Assembly (NCBI GenBank): GCA_030590185.1
Contig: JAUUZB010000163.1
Location: 1 to 7,342 of the forward strand
DNA from: Deltaproteobacteria bacterium
GTDB lineage: Bacteria > Myxococcota > XYA12-FULL-58-9 > JAUUZB01
Length of the DNA: 7,342 nucleotides
Direction of reading: 5' to 3'
The notes below the pieces were generated by a model, which was given only the letters and a program-made list of their open reading frames with translations, had not been told where the DNA came from and did not search any database. Shown here piece by piece: positions 1 to 6,205 of this stretch (within the stretch, counting starts at the first letter, position 1; each line of letters opens with the position of its first letter). Position numbers and translations under genes: made by a program.

Positions 1-435
1 ATCGACCCGGACTGTTCCGTCCACGAGGGCGCGCCCGTCGATTGCGATGCGGAGCCGGGCTGCACGTCCGCCGCGCACTGCGTGGCCCAGGGCGCCGGCT
101 GCCACGTCGCGACCGATCAGACCGGCTGCGACGGGCTCGGCCCCGACTGCATCTGGGACCCGTCCGTCGGCTCGACCGGCTCCTGCATTGAGCTCCTCAA
201 CGCCTGCCTGCCAAAATCCGATAGCGGCGAGTCGTGCAGCTCGACGCTCTACGGCGCCGATTGCGCCAGCGGCTACTGTTCCTTTGACGCCGACACCCTG
301 CTCTACCGCTGCGAGCCGGCCATCCGCTACGGTTGCGGGGATAACCTCGAGTACCTGCGCAGCACGTTCCTGTTCGGAATGGTCTTCGCCCTCGGTGGAC
401 GTCGCCTGATCCGGCGACGGCGAAAGCGAGGCTAG
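1..435 (+). CDS. Cysteine-rich surface protein, C-terminal fragment
   Basis: The reading frame is open from the first base, so the N-terminus lies outside the window; a GTG at 82 is in frame but is unlikely to be the start, because cysteine-rich sequence of the same kind continues upstream of it. The visible 144 residues hold 14 cysteines, in short spacings such as GADCASGYC (residues 86-94), a pattern common in disulfide-rich extracellular proteins of deltaproteobacteria. The last cysteine (112) is followed by a short hydrophobic run (STFLFGMVFALGG, 121-133) and then RRLIRRRRKRG at the very end. Hydrophobic stretch plus terminal arginines resembles MYXO-CTERM-type sorting tails, although the hydrophobic run is short and the usual cysteine close to it is absent. 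I infer an exported, possibly surface-anchored protein of unknown function. The next gene starts 49 bases downstream. Confidence 0.75.
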   Translation: MDPDCSVHEGAPVDCDAEPGCTSAAHCVAQGAGCHVATDQTGCDGLGPDCIWDPSVGSTGSCIELLNACLPKSDSGESCSSTLYGADCASGYCSFDADTLLYRCEPAIRYGCGDNLEYLRSTFLFGMVFALGGRRLIRRRRKRG

Positions 436-448
436 CGCGCCGCGCCGC

Positions 449-478
449 GTGACCCCCACCGAGAATCTGCGCTAGAGT
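449..478 (+). promoter_or_regulatory. Candidate promoter for the receiver gene
   Basis: GTGACC (449-454) and TAGAGT (473-478) are separated by 18 bases; each matches the sigma-70 consensus at 4 of 6 positions. The hexamer ends 6 bases before the GTG start at 485, which would place transcription start at or next to that codon, giving a leaderless message. No convincing Shine-Dalgarno lies in this gap, consistent with that reading. This is inference from spacing. Confidence 0.35.
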
Positions 479-484
479 CGTCCA

Positions 485-919
485 GTGGTAGACGCCAAGG
501 ATACGGTCGAACCGATACGGGTGCTCGTGGTCGAGGACAACCCGTTGATCCGCGATCTCCTGACCCACGGGATCCACCGCTTGCAGGAGGATCTCGAGGA
601 CTGTCCGCCCATCGACATCCTCGAGGCCGACAACGGCGCCACCGCCTGGGATCGCATCGGCAGCTCGAAGATCGATCTGATAGTGGTCGACCTCTACATG
701 CCGGTGCTCGGCGGTATCGAGTTGATCACCCGCATCCGCAACACCGACGGCATCGCGGCCACTAAGATCCTAGCGATGAGCGCCAGCTACAGCGACGCCA
801 AGGATCGCTCCCTGGGTGCCGGTGCGGACCAGTTCATCCAGAAGCCCCTACGTTTGGTCGACCTGCTCGACAGCCTGCAGACCCTCCTGCGCCCCCTGCT
901 CGCCCCCAAAGACGGTTGA
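485..919 (+). CDS. Stand-alone CheY-like response regulator receiver
   Basis: This 144-residue cytoplasmic protein is a single receiver domain with no output domain. The acidic pocket is E17-D18 (VLVVEDNP), the phospho-acceptor is D69 in LIVVDLYMP, the switch serine is S99 (ILAMSAS) and the conserved lysine is K120 in QKPL. All phosphorylation residues are present, so it should accept phosphate from a histidine kinase or phosphotransferase and act through protein contacts. GTG at 485 is chosen because the fold begins about 11 residues later and no other start codon lies nearby upstream in frame. Residues 32-45 between the first helix and second strand form a slightly long acidic loop (QEDLEDCPP). 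No kinase gene is in the window, so its partner is unknown. Its stop lies one base before the rsmB start, which points to co-transcription and perhaps translational coupling. Confidence 0.93.
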   Translation: MVDAKDTVEPIRVLVVEDNPLIRDLLTHGIHRLQEDLEDCPPIDILEADNGATAWDRIGSSKIDLIVVDLYMPVLGGIELITRIRNTDGIAATKILAMSASYSDAKDRSLGAGADQFIQKPLRLVDLLDSLQTLLRPLLAPKDG

Positions 920-920
920 G

Positions 921-2336
921 ATGAGCCGACCGACCGCGCGCTCGGTGGCGCACGATGTGCTGCTACGCGTCGCCCGGGACGAGGCCTGGGCCGAACGCGT
1001 CCTGAGCACGGCCCTGGAGCGTACGGGATTGGAGCGGCGGGATCGCGCCCTGGCGACCGAGCTGGTCTACGGCACCCTGCGGCACCAACGCTGGCTGGAT
1101 TTCCTGCTCGCCGGGTTGGCTCGCAAGCCGCTGAGTAAGCTACCCACAGCGGCGCTAATGGCGCTGCGCTTGACGGCCTACCAGATCGTGGGCTCGCGCG
1201 TGCCGGACTACTCGGCGGTCAACGAGGGGGTGGCGCTGGTGCGGCGGCGGCATGCGCACCTGTCCGGGGTGGCCAATGGAATCCTGCGCGGGCTGGCGCG
1301 GTTGAACGAGGCGGGTAGATTGCCGGATCCGGCCGACACCATCCCCGATGCGGCCGAGGCGCTGGCGGTGCGCTATTCCCACCCGAGCTGGTTGGTGGGC
1401 CGGGTGATGGCGCAGCTCGGGGAGGCCGAGACCCGTGCCTGGTGCGAGGCCAACAACGAGCCGCCGAGGATCAGCCTGCGGGTCAACACCCTGCGCACCA
1501 CCCGGGAGGCGCTGATCGAGGTGCTTCAGGAAGCCGGGGTCGAGGTGACCGTGCCCGAGGGGTTCCCGGAGGGCTTGTTGATCAAGGGAGGCGCCATTGA
1601 GGAGCTGCCGGGCTATGCCGACGGTTGGTTCCTGGTTCAGGATTTCGCCGCCCAGCTCGTGGGCAGGCTCGCCGCGCCGCGGTCGGGGGAGCGTTGGTTG
1701 GACGCCTGCGCGGCGCCCGGGGGCAAGACCACCCACCTCGCCGAGTTGATGGGGGATGAGGGTCAGGTCGTGGCGGTGGATATTCACCGGGGCAAGACGC
1801 GCTTGATCGCGGCCAATGCCGAGCGTTTGGGGTTGGGCTGTGTGTGGACCGGGGCGGTGGACGCGGTGGATGGCGATGCCCTGCGCGGCGTTCTCGAAGA
1901 GGCAGCGGAGGTGGGGTCGAGTGGCGCGAACCCGCCCGCGTCCGCACCCGCGCCCACCCTGGTGCAGGGCGTTCTCCTCGACGCCCCCTGCTCCGGCACC
2001 GGCACCCTGCGGCGCAACCCGGAGCTCCGCTGGCGTTTGACGGAGGTCGCGGAGTCGTGGCACGAGCGCCAGGATCACCTGCTGGCGAGCGTCGCCCAGG
2101 TGTTGGCGCCGGGCGGGGTGCTCGTCTACGCGGTCTGTTCGATCCTCCCGGAGGAGGGGGAACAACCGGTCGAACGGTTCCTGGCGGCGCACCCGGGGTT
2201 CGAGCTCGAGCGACCCAAGGAGCCAGCGTTGCAGCCGTACCTCACCCCAGACGGGGCGCTGCGCACCTGGCCGCACCTCCACGGCGCGGACGGATTCTTT
2301 GCGGCGCGGTTGCGGCGGCGGGCGGAGTCTGTCTGA
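921..2336 (+). CDS. rsmB: 16S rRNA (cytosine-5) methyltransferase RsmB
   Basis: A 471-residue protein matching the RsmB architecture. An N-terminal NusB-like helical RNA-binding domain (about 1-140, with LATELVYGTLRHQRWLD at 44-60 and VPDYSAVNEGV at 94-104) precedes a Rossmann methyltransferase domain. Motif I, DACAAPGGKT, is at 261-270 and binds S-adenosylmethionine, with acidic D287 after the next strand. DAPCSGTG (354-361) holds C357 and VYAVCS (402-407) holds C406, the two cysteines used by RNA m5C methyltransferases for release and catalysis. DGFFAARL (457-464) is the usual family ending. In E. coli the enzyme methylates C967 of 16S rRNA. The NusB-like domain separates it from RsmF/NOP2-type relatives. 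ATG at 921 gives the normal N-terminus; the frame stays open upstream, but that sequence lies inside the receiver gene. A Gly/Ala/Pro-rich insert (about 331-348) lengthens the loop before the catalytic motif. The gene ends in tandem TGA codons (2334-2339). Confidence 0.95.
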   Translation: MSRPTARSVAHDVLLRVARDEAWAERVLSTALERTGLERRDRALATELVYGTLRHQRWLDFLLAGLARKPLSKLPTAALMALRLTAYQIVGSRVPDYSAVNEGVALVRRRHAHLSGVANGILRGLARLNEAGRLPDPADTIPDAAEALAVRYSHPSWLVGRVMAQLGEAETRAWCEANNEPPRISLRVNTLRTTREALIEVLQEAGVEVTVPEGFPEGLLIKGGAIEELPGYADGWFLVQDFAAQLVGRLAAPRSGERWLDACAAPGGKTTHLAELMGDEGQVVAVDIHRGKTRLIAANAERLGLGCVWTGAVDAVDGDALRGVLEEAAEVGSSGANPPASAPAPTLVQGVLLDAPCSGTGTLRRNPELRWRLTEVAESWHERQDHLLASVAQVLAPGGVLVYAVCSILPEEGEQPVERFLAAHPGFELERPKEPALQPYLTPDGALRTWPHLHGADGFFAARLRRRAESV

Positions 2337-2357
2337 TGACGCGGGGCCTCGCTGCCG

Positions 2358-2373
2358 GCTGAGAACGCTCAGC
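2358..2373. terminator. Hairpin between convergent rsmB and the PilZ regulator
   Basis: GCTGAG (2358-2363) and CTCAGC (2368-2373) form a perfect 6-bp stem around the tetraloop AACG, in the 32-base gap between convergent genes. The stop codon of the - strand gene (2369-2371) sits in one arm. There is no T-run on either side, so it is not a classic intrinsic terminator; it may act as an mRNA 3'-end structure or work with Rho. Confidence 0.35.
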
Positions 2374-3511
2374 AGTACAGCGCGGCGGGGCTCGCCTGTT
2401 GCACGAAGCGACCGATCGCCTGGCGGAAACCGGGCAACAGGTTGACGAGCTTGACCCCATAGCTGCGCCGATCGCCGAGGCGATCGTGAAAGCGAACGAT
2501 CTCGCCGTCGCAGGCGACCTGCGTGCGTCCGTCCGGCATGAAGAAGCTCAGCCGCAGGACCCGACCAACCGCGATCGGGTCGGTGGTCTCGATGCGCATG
2601 CCGGTGACCGAGATGTCTCGGCTGTACGCGAAGATGCCGGCGCCCCGGTCCGACGCGTCGGCGCGCAATCGAACCAGGAACCTCGCGTCCCGGCGCTGGG
2701 CGACCTCCAGCAGTTTTTCCACCGCCCCCTCCAACACCCCCGGCTCGAGCGGGCGCAACAGGCAGAGGTTGGCCCCCGCAGCTTCGATGGCGCGGGCGCG
2801 TATCGCGTCGGCGGCCTCCCCCACGAAGAGGACCGACACCCGCCGCAGCGCCGGGTTGGCGCGGATGAAGCGACAGGCCTCGACCACGGTGCCGTCGGCC
2901 AGGTCTTGGCCGAACACCACCAGAGTCGGGCGGGTGGTGCGAAGGATGGTGAACAGGTCGGACACGGAGCGCACCCCTTCGAGGGCGGTGGCGTGCGGTC
3001 CGAAGATCTCGCGCTCATCGACGCGCAGCGCGTGGTCGTCGGCGATCACCACCCGGCTGGTGGAGGCGCGGCGCATCGGCGGGTCCTGTTTGTCTGGACT
3101 GGGCACGGCGGTCGTGGGGGCAGCCGGCACCGTCTTTTTGGGCAGGGAGAAGAACCGCTCGACGGCGCGTAGGAACTCCGCCGGATCGCCGGTCCTCTGA
3201 ATGTAACCATCGGCGCCGCAGCGATTCGCCTTGGCCTCGAGCTCGGCGACCGGCAGGGCTGAGAACAACACCACACCGACACCCTGTCCCGCGGCTGAGC
3301 CCTTGATGCTGTTGATCACGTCCTCGCCGTCGAGCAACGGCATCTCCGAGTCGACCAACACCAGCTGTGGTCGCAGACGGAGGATCGCGGCCCCGGTTCC
3401 GATCGCCTCGGCTTGGGTGAGGACGTCAAACTCGGACCGCAAGGCGAAGCGGACCCAACTCAGGACCAGGACACTGTCGTTGACCACCAGGATTTTCGGT
3501 TTAGCCGTCAT
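2369..3511 (-). CDS. Receiver / pseudo-receiver / PilZ c-di-GMP response regulator
   Basis: A 380-residue cytoplasmic regulator with three domains. Receiver 1 (about 5-120) has phospho-acceptor D54 (VLVDSEMP) and S84, but its first acidic position is N11-D12 and the usual Lys-Pro reads R106-T107. A proline-rich linker (about 124-148) follows. Receiver-like domain 2 (about 153-270) keeps D158-D159 (VIADDH), yet the acceptor position is G201 (LVVFGQDLADG), the switch Ser/Thr is G231 and the lysine is R253 (LLRPL), so it cannot be phosphorylated normally. A PilZ domain (about 273-372) carries both c-di-GMP signature parts, RRDAR (273-277) and DISVTG (299-304). I infer that it combines phosphorylation input with c-di-GMP sensing; such proteins often control motility or surface behaviour, but its target is unknown. 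ATG at 3511 is preferred over an in-frame upstream start at 3676 because a strong Shine-Dalgarno precedes it and the receiver fold begins five residues later. It is convergent with rsmB and divergent from mltD. Confidence 0.92.
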   Translation of the reverse strand: MTAKPKILVVNDSVLVLSWVRFALRSEFDVLTQAEAIGTGAAILRLRPQLVLVDSEMPLLDGEDVINSIKGSAAGQGVGVVLFSALPVAELEAKANRCGADGYIQRTGDPAEFLRAVERFFSLPKKTVPAAPTTAVPSPDKQDPPMRRASTSRVVIADDHALRVDEREIFGPHATALEGVRSVSDLFTILRTTRPTLVVFGQDLADGTVVEACRFIRANPALRRVSVLFVGEAADAIRARAIEAAGANLCLLRPLEPGVLEGAVEKLLEVAQRRDARFLVRLRADASDRGAGIFAYSRDISVTGMRIETTDPIAVGRVLRLSFFMPDGRTQVACDGEIVRFHDRLGDRRSYGVKLVNLLPGFRQAIGRFVQQASPAALYC

Positions 3512-3520
3512 CGCACCATG

Positions 3521-3527
3521 CTCCTTT
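3521..3527 (-). promoter_or_regulatory. Shine-Dalgarno of the PilZ regulator
   Basis: On the - strand AAAGGAG lies 9 bases before the ATG at 3511. This decides the start codon against the longer open frame reaching 3676, whose added residues are low-complexity and do not belong to a receiver domain. Confidence 0.8.
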
Positions 3528-3781
3528 GTGGACGCCCCGGCCCGCGGCCCGAGTGCACCGCGCGGCCTAGGTCCCCCGGCAAGGACGTGGGGCGTCACGG
3601 GTAGAGTCAGCACGTACCGTGCCGAGATCCAACCGCCCAAAAACAAAGGGGAAAATCGAGAGCCCCGGCCGACCATGATTCACCGTTGATGCATGTCGGA
3701 TTGATCGATTCAATTTATTAATATATTCAGGTAGTTGGTGGTGCTTCCATATCGTTGCATCGGGCTTCCTTCCACGAGTCC

Positions 3782-3830
3782 AGGTTGCAGCCGGCAAAGT
3801 TGACACGTTTCTTGCCCCGGATCCCAACCT
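3782..3830 (+). other. Possible structured leader upstream of mltD
   Basis: AGGTTG (3782-3787) pairs with CAACCT (3825-3830), and inside it GGCAA (3793-3797) pairs with TTGCC (3812-3816), giving a two-tier stem with an internal loop and a 14-base apical loop, 20 bases before the mltD start. It would exist only if transcription begins upstream, for example in the AT-rich core. A perfect TTGACA (3800-3805) falls in the apical loop but has no -10 element at usual spacing. Short pairings like these can arise by chance. Confidence 0.2.
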
Positions 3831-3840
3831 CCTCTAGATT
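3812..3840 (+). promoter_or_regulatory. Candidate proximal promoter for mltD
   Basis: TTGCCC (3812-3817) and TAGATT (3835-3840) are 17 bases apart; the -10-like hexamer matches consensus at 4 of 6 positions. Transcription would begin around 3847, leaving only about four bases before the ATG at 3851. No Shine-Dalgarno precedes that ATG, so a nearly leaderless message is plausible. Confidence 0.3.
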
Positions 3841-3850
3841 CACGGCGATT

Positions 3851-5398
3851 ATGAAGATCCCCGAATTCCTTAGCCTCCTGCTCATCCTAGCCAGCCCCGG
3901 CGTTGCCTCGGCCCTCGAGGACTCGCAGATCGGCGATCCCCTCGCCGACCTGATACGTGGCTCGGGCATCGATGAGCTCGCCTCCACCGACACCGACTGG
4001 GCCGTGCGCACGCTGGTGCGCGATGGCTTCGCTCGCTCGTCGACACCGCAGCAGCAGGTCGCCGCCTCCCTGCGCCGACCGAGGATCGTGGATCTCCGCC
4101 ATCGCCTGGCCCGCGATCTGGCCGAGGACACGCTCGTCCATCGCGCCACCCCGGGCTTCGATCTCACCCTCGGCGGCGTCGCCTACGACATCCCCATGGC
4201 CGAGCACCCGTTGGTCGACCGCTACATCAAGCTCTTCACCGGCCGCGGTCGTTGGTACTTTGAGCGTTGGCTCGCCCGGGCCGATCGCTACCTCCCGATC
4301 ATGCAGCCGATCCTCGAAGCCAAGGGCATCCCCTCCGATACCGTCTACCTCGCGATGATCGAGAGCGGCTTCGCTTCCCACGCCTACTCCCGCGCCGCGG
4401 CCAGCGGCTTCTGGCAATTCATTCCCTCCACCGGCCGGCAATACAAACTGCGCCAGGACACCTGGGTCGACGAGCGCCGCGACTTCATCAAGGCGACCAA
4501 GAGCGCCGCCAATTATCTGTCGGCGCTCAAGCGCCAGTTCGACGATTGGCACCTGGCCTGGGCCGGCTACAACGCCGGTGGTGGCCGCGTCAGCCGCGCC
4601 TTGGCCCGTTACGGCGCCGATGATTTCTGGTCCTTGATCGAGAATCACCGCAGCTTGGCCAAGGAGACCCGGCACTACGTCCCGAAGATCATCGCGGCGG
4701 CGATCGTGGCCAAGAACCGCGAGCATTACGGCTTCACCTCGGTCGAGCCGTTGTCCCCCCTCGAATACGACGAGGTGGAGGTCGAGGACGCGGTCGCCCT
4801 GCGGCGGGTGGCCAAACACCTCGAGGTAACCCTCGAGGAGCTCAACACCCTCAACCCGGCGCTGCTCTACCAGGTCACCCCGCCGGGCAGGCGCTACACC
4901 CTGCGGGTGCCCAAGGGTAGTGGCGCGGAGGTCTCCACCTGGCTGGCTTCGGTGCCCCGCAGCGAGCGCACCGGCTTTCGTCAGTACACCGTGCGTGGTG
5001 GCGATACCCTCTGGGTCATCGCCAAGCGCTACAGCGCCAATATCACCGCGGTCAAGGAGCTCAACGGCATCCGCAACGCTCGCCACCTCAAGGTCGGACA
5101 GCGCCTGGTGCTCCCGACCGTCGCTGGCCGGGGACCCCGTCCCACCGGCGGCCCCAAGCACCGCGTCAAGGCCACCGCCAAGCGCAAGACCACGCGCCCC
5201 GTGGTGGCGTCGATCAAGACGACGACGAAGGTCAAGAGCAAGAGCAAGACGTCGCCATCGGCCCGTCACACCGTATCCCGCGGGGATACCCTGTGGTCCA
5301 TCTCCCAGCGTTATCGGGTCAGCGTGGCGGACCTGCGGCAGTGGAACGGCCGCCGGGGCAGCATCATCGCGGTCGGCGAGATCCTAAAGATCTTCTAA
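3851..5398 (+). CDS. mltD: Membrane-bound lytic murein transglycosylase D
   Basis: A 515-residue exported enzyme that cleaves the MurNAc-GlcNAc bond of peptidoglycan, forming 1,6-anhydro products. A signal peptide (1-21) has a hydrophobic core and ends in VASA; no lipobox cysteine is present, unlike E. coli MltD. The transglycosylase domain spans about 145-295: catalytic E171 in AMIESGF, GFWQFIPSTGR (186-196), WVDERRD (205-211), NYLSAL (221-226), AGYNAGGGRV (238-247) and ETRHYVPKI (272-280), all MltD-type motifs. Residues 311-355 look like a degenerate LysM-like unit. Two clear LysM domains follow, 378-422 and 472-515, each with GDTLW, joined by a basic Lys/Thr-rich linker (about 435-470). 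LysM domains bind the glycan and place the enzyme on the wall. ATG at 3851 is chosen because the signal peptide starts exactly there; the frame is open upstream to a TTG at 3755. It is divergent from the PilZ regulator and 43 bases before the lipoprotein gene. Confidence 0.95.
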   Translation: MKIPEFLSLLLILASPGVASALEDSQIGDPLADLIRGSGIDELASTDTDWAVRTLVRDGFARSSTPQQQVAASLRRPRIVDLRHRLARDLAEDTLVHRATPGFDLTLGGVAYDIPMAEHPLVDRYIKLFTGRGRWYFERWLARADRYLPIMQPILEAKGIPSDTVYLAMIESGFASHAYSRAAASGFWQFIPSTGRQYKLRQDTWVDERRDFIKATKSAANYLSALKRQFDDWHLAWAGYNAGGGRVSRALARYGADDFWSLIENHRSLAKETRHYVPKIIAAAIVAKNREHYGFTSVEPLSPLEYDEVEVEDAVALRRVAKHLEVTLEELNTLNPALLYQVTPPGRRYTLRVPKGSGAEVSTWLASVPRSERTGFRQYTVRGGDTLWVIAKRYSANITAVKELNGIRNARHLKVGQRLVLPTVAGRGPRPTGGPKHRVKATAKRKTTRPVVASIKTTTKVKSKSKTSPSARHTVSRGDTLWSISQRYRVSVADLRQWNGRRGSIIAVGEILKIF

Positions 5399-5411
5399 CC
5401 TGGGACTACCG

Positions 5412-5431
5412 TTGCCCGGAAAACCGGGTAA
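5412..5431 (+). other. Hairpin in the mltD-lipoprotein junction
   Basis: TTGCCCGG (5412-5419) pairs with CCGGGTAA (5424-5431) around an AAAA loop: an 8-bp stem with one G-U pair. It begins 14 bases after the mltD stop. No T-run follows, so a classic intrinsic terminator is not supported. It could protect or end the mltD message, or influence initiation of the next gene if that gene is read through. Confidence 0.35.
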
Positions 5432-5434
5432 AAT
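5429..5434 (+). promoter_or_regulatory. Candidate -10 element of the lipoprotein gene
   Basis: TAAAAT matches the sigma-70 -10 consensus at 5 of 6 positions and ends 7 bases before the ATG at 5442, the spacing expected for a leaderless start. No good -35 hexamer is visible 16-18 bases upstream. It overlaps the alternative ATG at 5433, so if it is the promoter, that earlier ATG would not be transcribed. Confidence 0.35.
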
Positions 5435-5441
5435 GATCCCC

Positions 5442-6200
5442 ATGCGCTACTGCCTCTTCGTTTTCCTCGCGCTCGGCGCCTTCTCCTCATCCGGCTGCGA
5501 TCAGGGGGAGGAGATCAACCTGACCCCCGAGATCCCCTGCGACGCGGACAATCCGTGCCCCACCGGTTACAGCTGCCGCGCCACCAAGTGCGTCGAGTTC
5601 GGCAGCCTCGGCGAGGACGAGACCTGCACCGAGACGATCCAGTGCGAGGAGGGCCTGGTCTGCCGCGACTTCGTCTGCAAGGGCGGCTGCACCGACCTCT
5701 GGTACCTCGACGATTGCAGCGATCGCGAGTGGTGCAAGCCTTTGGTCGGCGAGACCATCTCCACCACGGAGGGCGAGGTGCCGGCCGGCGAATGCGCACC
5801 GAGCGAATGCAATCCGGGGGTTAGCGATCGTTGCGTCGACGGCTCCGCCTGCGTGGCCATCGCCGAAGACGTGGGCGCCTGTTTGCCCTACTGCGAGTAT
5901 GGTTTCGACCTCGCGGGCTACTTCGACTCCTGCAGCGATGAGGATGGCATCGACTACGCCTGCCAGCCCATGGGCCTGACCAGCATCCCGGTCTGTTTCC
6001 CGGCCGGCGAGAACGACGCGCCCGCCGTGGGTCTGCCCGGTTGCGACGCGGTCTGGAATCCCTGCCAGCCCGGAGCGATCTGTTACAACGTTGTCTGCCG
6101 GGAGCTGTGCGCCCAGGCGCAGCTCGAGCCCTGTGGCACGGGCGAGAATTGCTCCTCGGTCGGCCAGCGCGCCGATTTGGCCTTCTGCCGGGCCGATTGA
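5442..6200 (+). CDS. Cysteine-rich lipoprotein of unknown function
   Basis: A 252-residue protein with a lipoprotein signal: MRY, a hydrophobic core, and SSGC with the lipid-accepting C19, so it should be anchored in the outer or inner membrane facing away from the cytoplasm. The mature part has 28 further cysteines, an even number that would allow 14 disulfides. A spacing unit C-x5-C-x5-C-x4-C occurs exactly twice, at C33-C50 (containing CPTGYSC) and C62-C79. A near copy, x6-x5-x4, covers C201-C219; copies two and three are both followed by C-x3-C (79-83 and 219-223). The surface is acidic overall. The style is shared by many deltaproteobacterial lipoproteins of unknown role, and the gene at the left edge is similar in character. 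ATG at 5442 is preferred for its compact signal peptide and the -10 spacing; ATG at 5433 is in frame and would add three residues. No enzymatic motif is recognised. Confidence 0.88.
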   Translation: MRYCLFVFLALGAFSSSGCDQGEEINLTPEIPCDADNPCPTGYSCRATKCVEFGSLGEDETCTETIQCEEGLVCRDFVCKGGCTDLWYLDDCSDREWCKPLVGETISTTEGEVPAGECAPSECNPGVSDRCVDGSACVAIAEDVGACLPYCEYGFDLAGYFDSCSDEDGIDYACQPMGLTSIPVCFPAGENDAPAVGLPGCDAVWNPCQPGAICYNVVCRELCAQAQLEPCGTGENCSSVGQRADLAFCRAD

Positions 6201-6205
6201 GCCGG

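Larger units (their letters stand above)
3512..3850. promoter_or_regulatory. Divergent intergenic region with AT-rich core
   Basis: This 339-base stretch separates the start codons of the PilZ regulator (leftward) and mltD (rightward). I see no supported gene in it. Its core, 3700-3730, is strikingly AT-rich against the GC-rich surroundings. It contains a dyad ATTGA-TCGAT-TCAAT (3700-3714) and overlapping palindromes TATTAATA (3716-3723) and AATATATT (3720-3727). On the + strand TTGATC (3701-3706) and TATATT (3722-3727) are 15 bases apart, a short promoter spacing. The core probably holds the promoter of the regulator and perhaps a distal one for mltD, and the dyad could be an operator. Exact elements on the - strand are not convincing. 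Confidence 0.5.

Noticed and set aside
1155..2282. Long open frame (375 codons) on the - strand
   Set aside because: It is antisense to rsmB, is Arg/Pro/His-rich and shows no recognisable domain.
2399..3172. Open frame of 257 codons on the + strand
   Set aside because: It is antisense to the receiver/PilZ gene, which has clear domain motifs and a strong ribosome site.
3512..3676. N-terminal extension of the PilZ regulator to an ATG at 3676
   Set aside because: The extra 55 residues are not part of a receiver fold, and the Shine-Dalgarno at 3521-3527 points to the ATG at 3511.
3800..3805. Perfect TTGACA as a -35 element
   Set aside because: No -10-like hexamer lies 16-18 bases downstream; the sequence there is CCCAAC.
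3755..3850. Earlier TTG start for mltD at 3755
   Set aside because: A clean signal peptide starts exactly at the ATG at 3851; the extension would bury it behind 32 residues.
3732..3850. c-di-GMP riboswitch in the mltD leader
   Set aside because: GGCAAAG vaguely resembles part of a GEMM element, but the other conserved blocks and the paired domain layout are absent.
3887..5269. Long open frame (460 codons) on the - strand
   Set aside because: It lies opposite mltD, whose product has unmistakable domains. Its protein is low-complexity Gly/Asp/Arg-rich, the typical shadow of a GC-rich gene.
5555..5860. Short open frames on both strands inside the lipoprotein gene
   Set aside because: They are Arg-rich shadows of the cysteine-rich lipoprotein, without ribosome sites.
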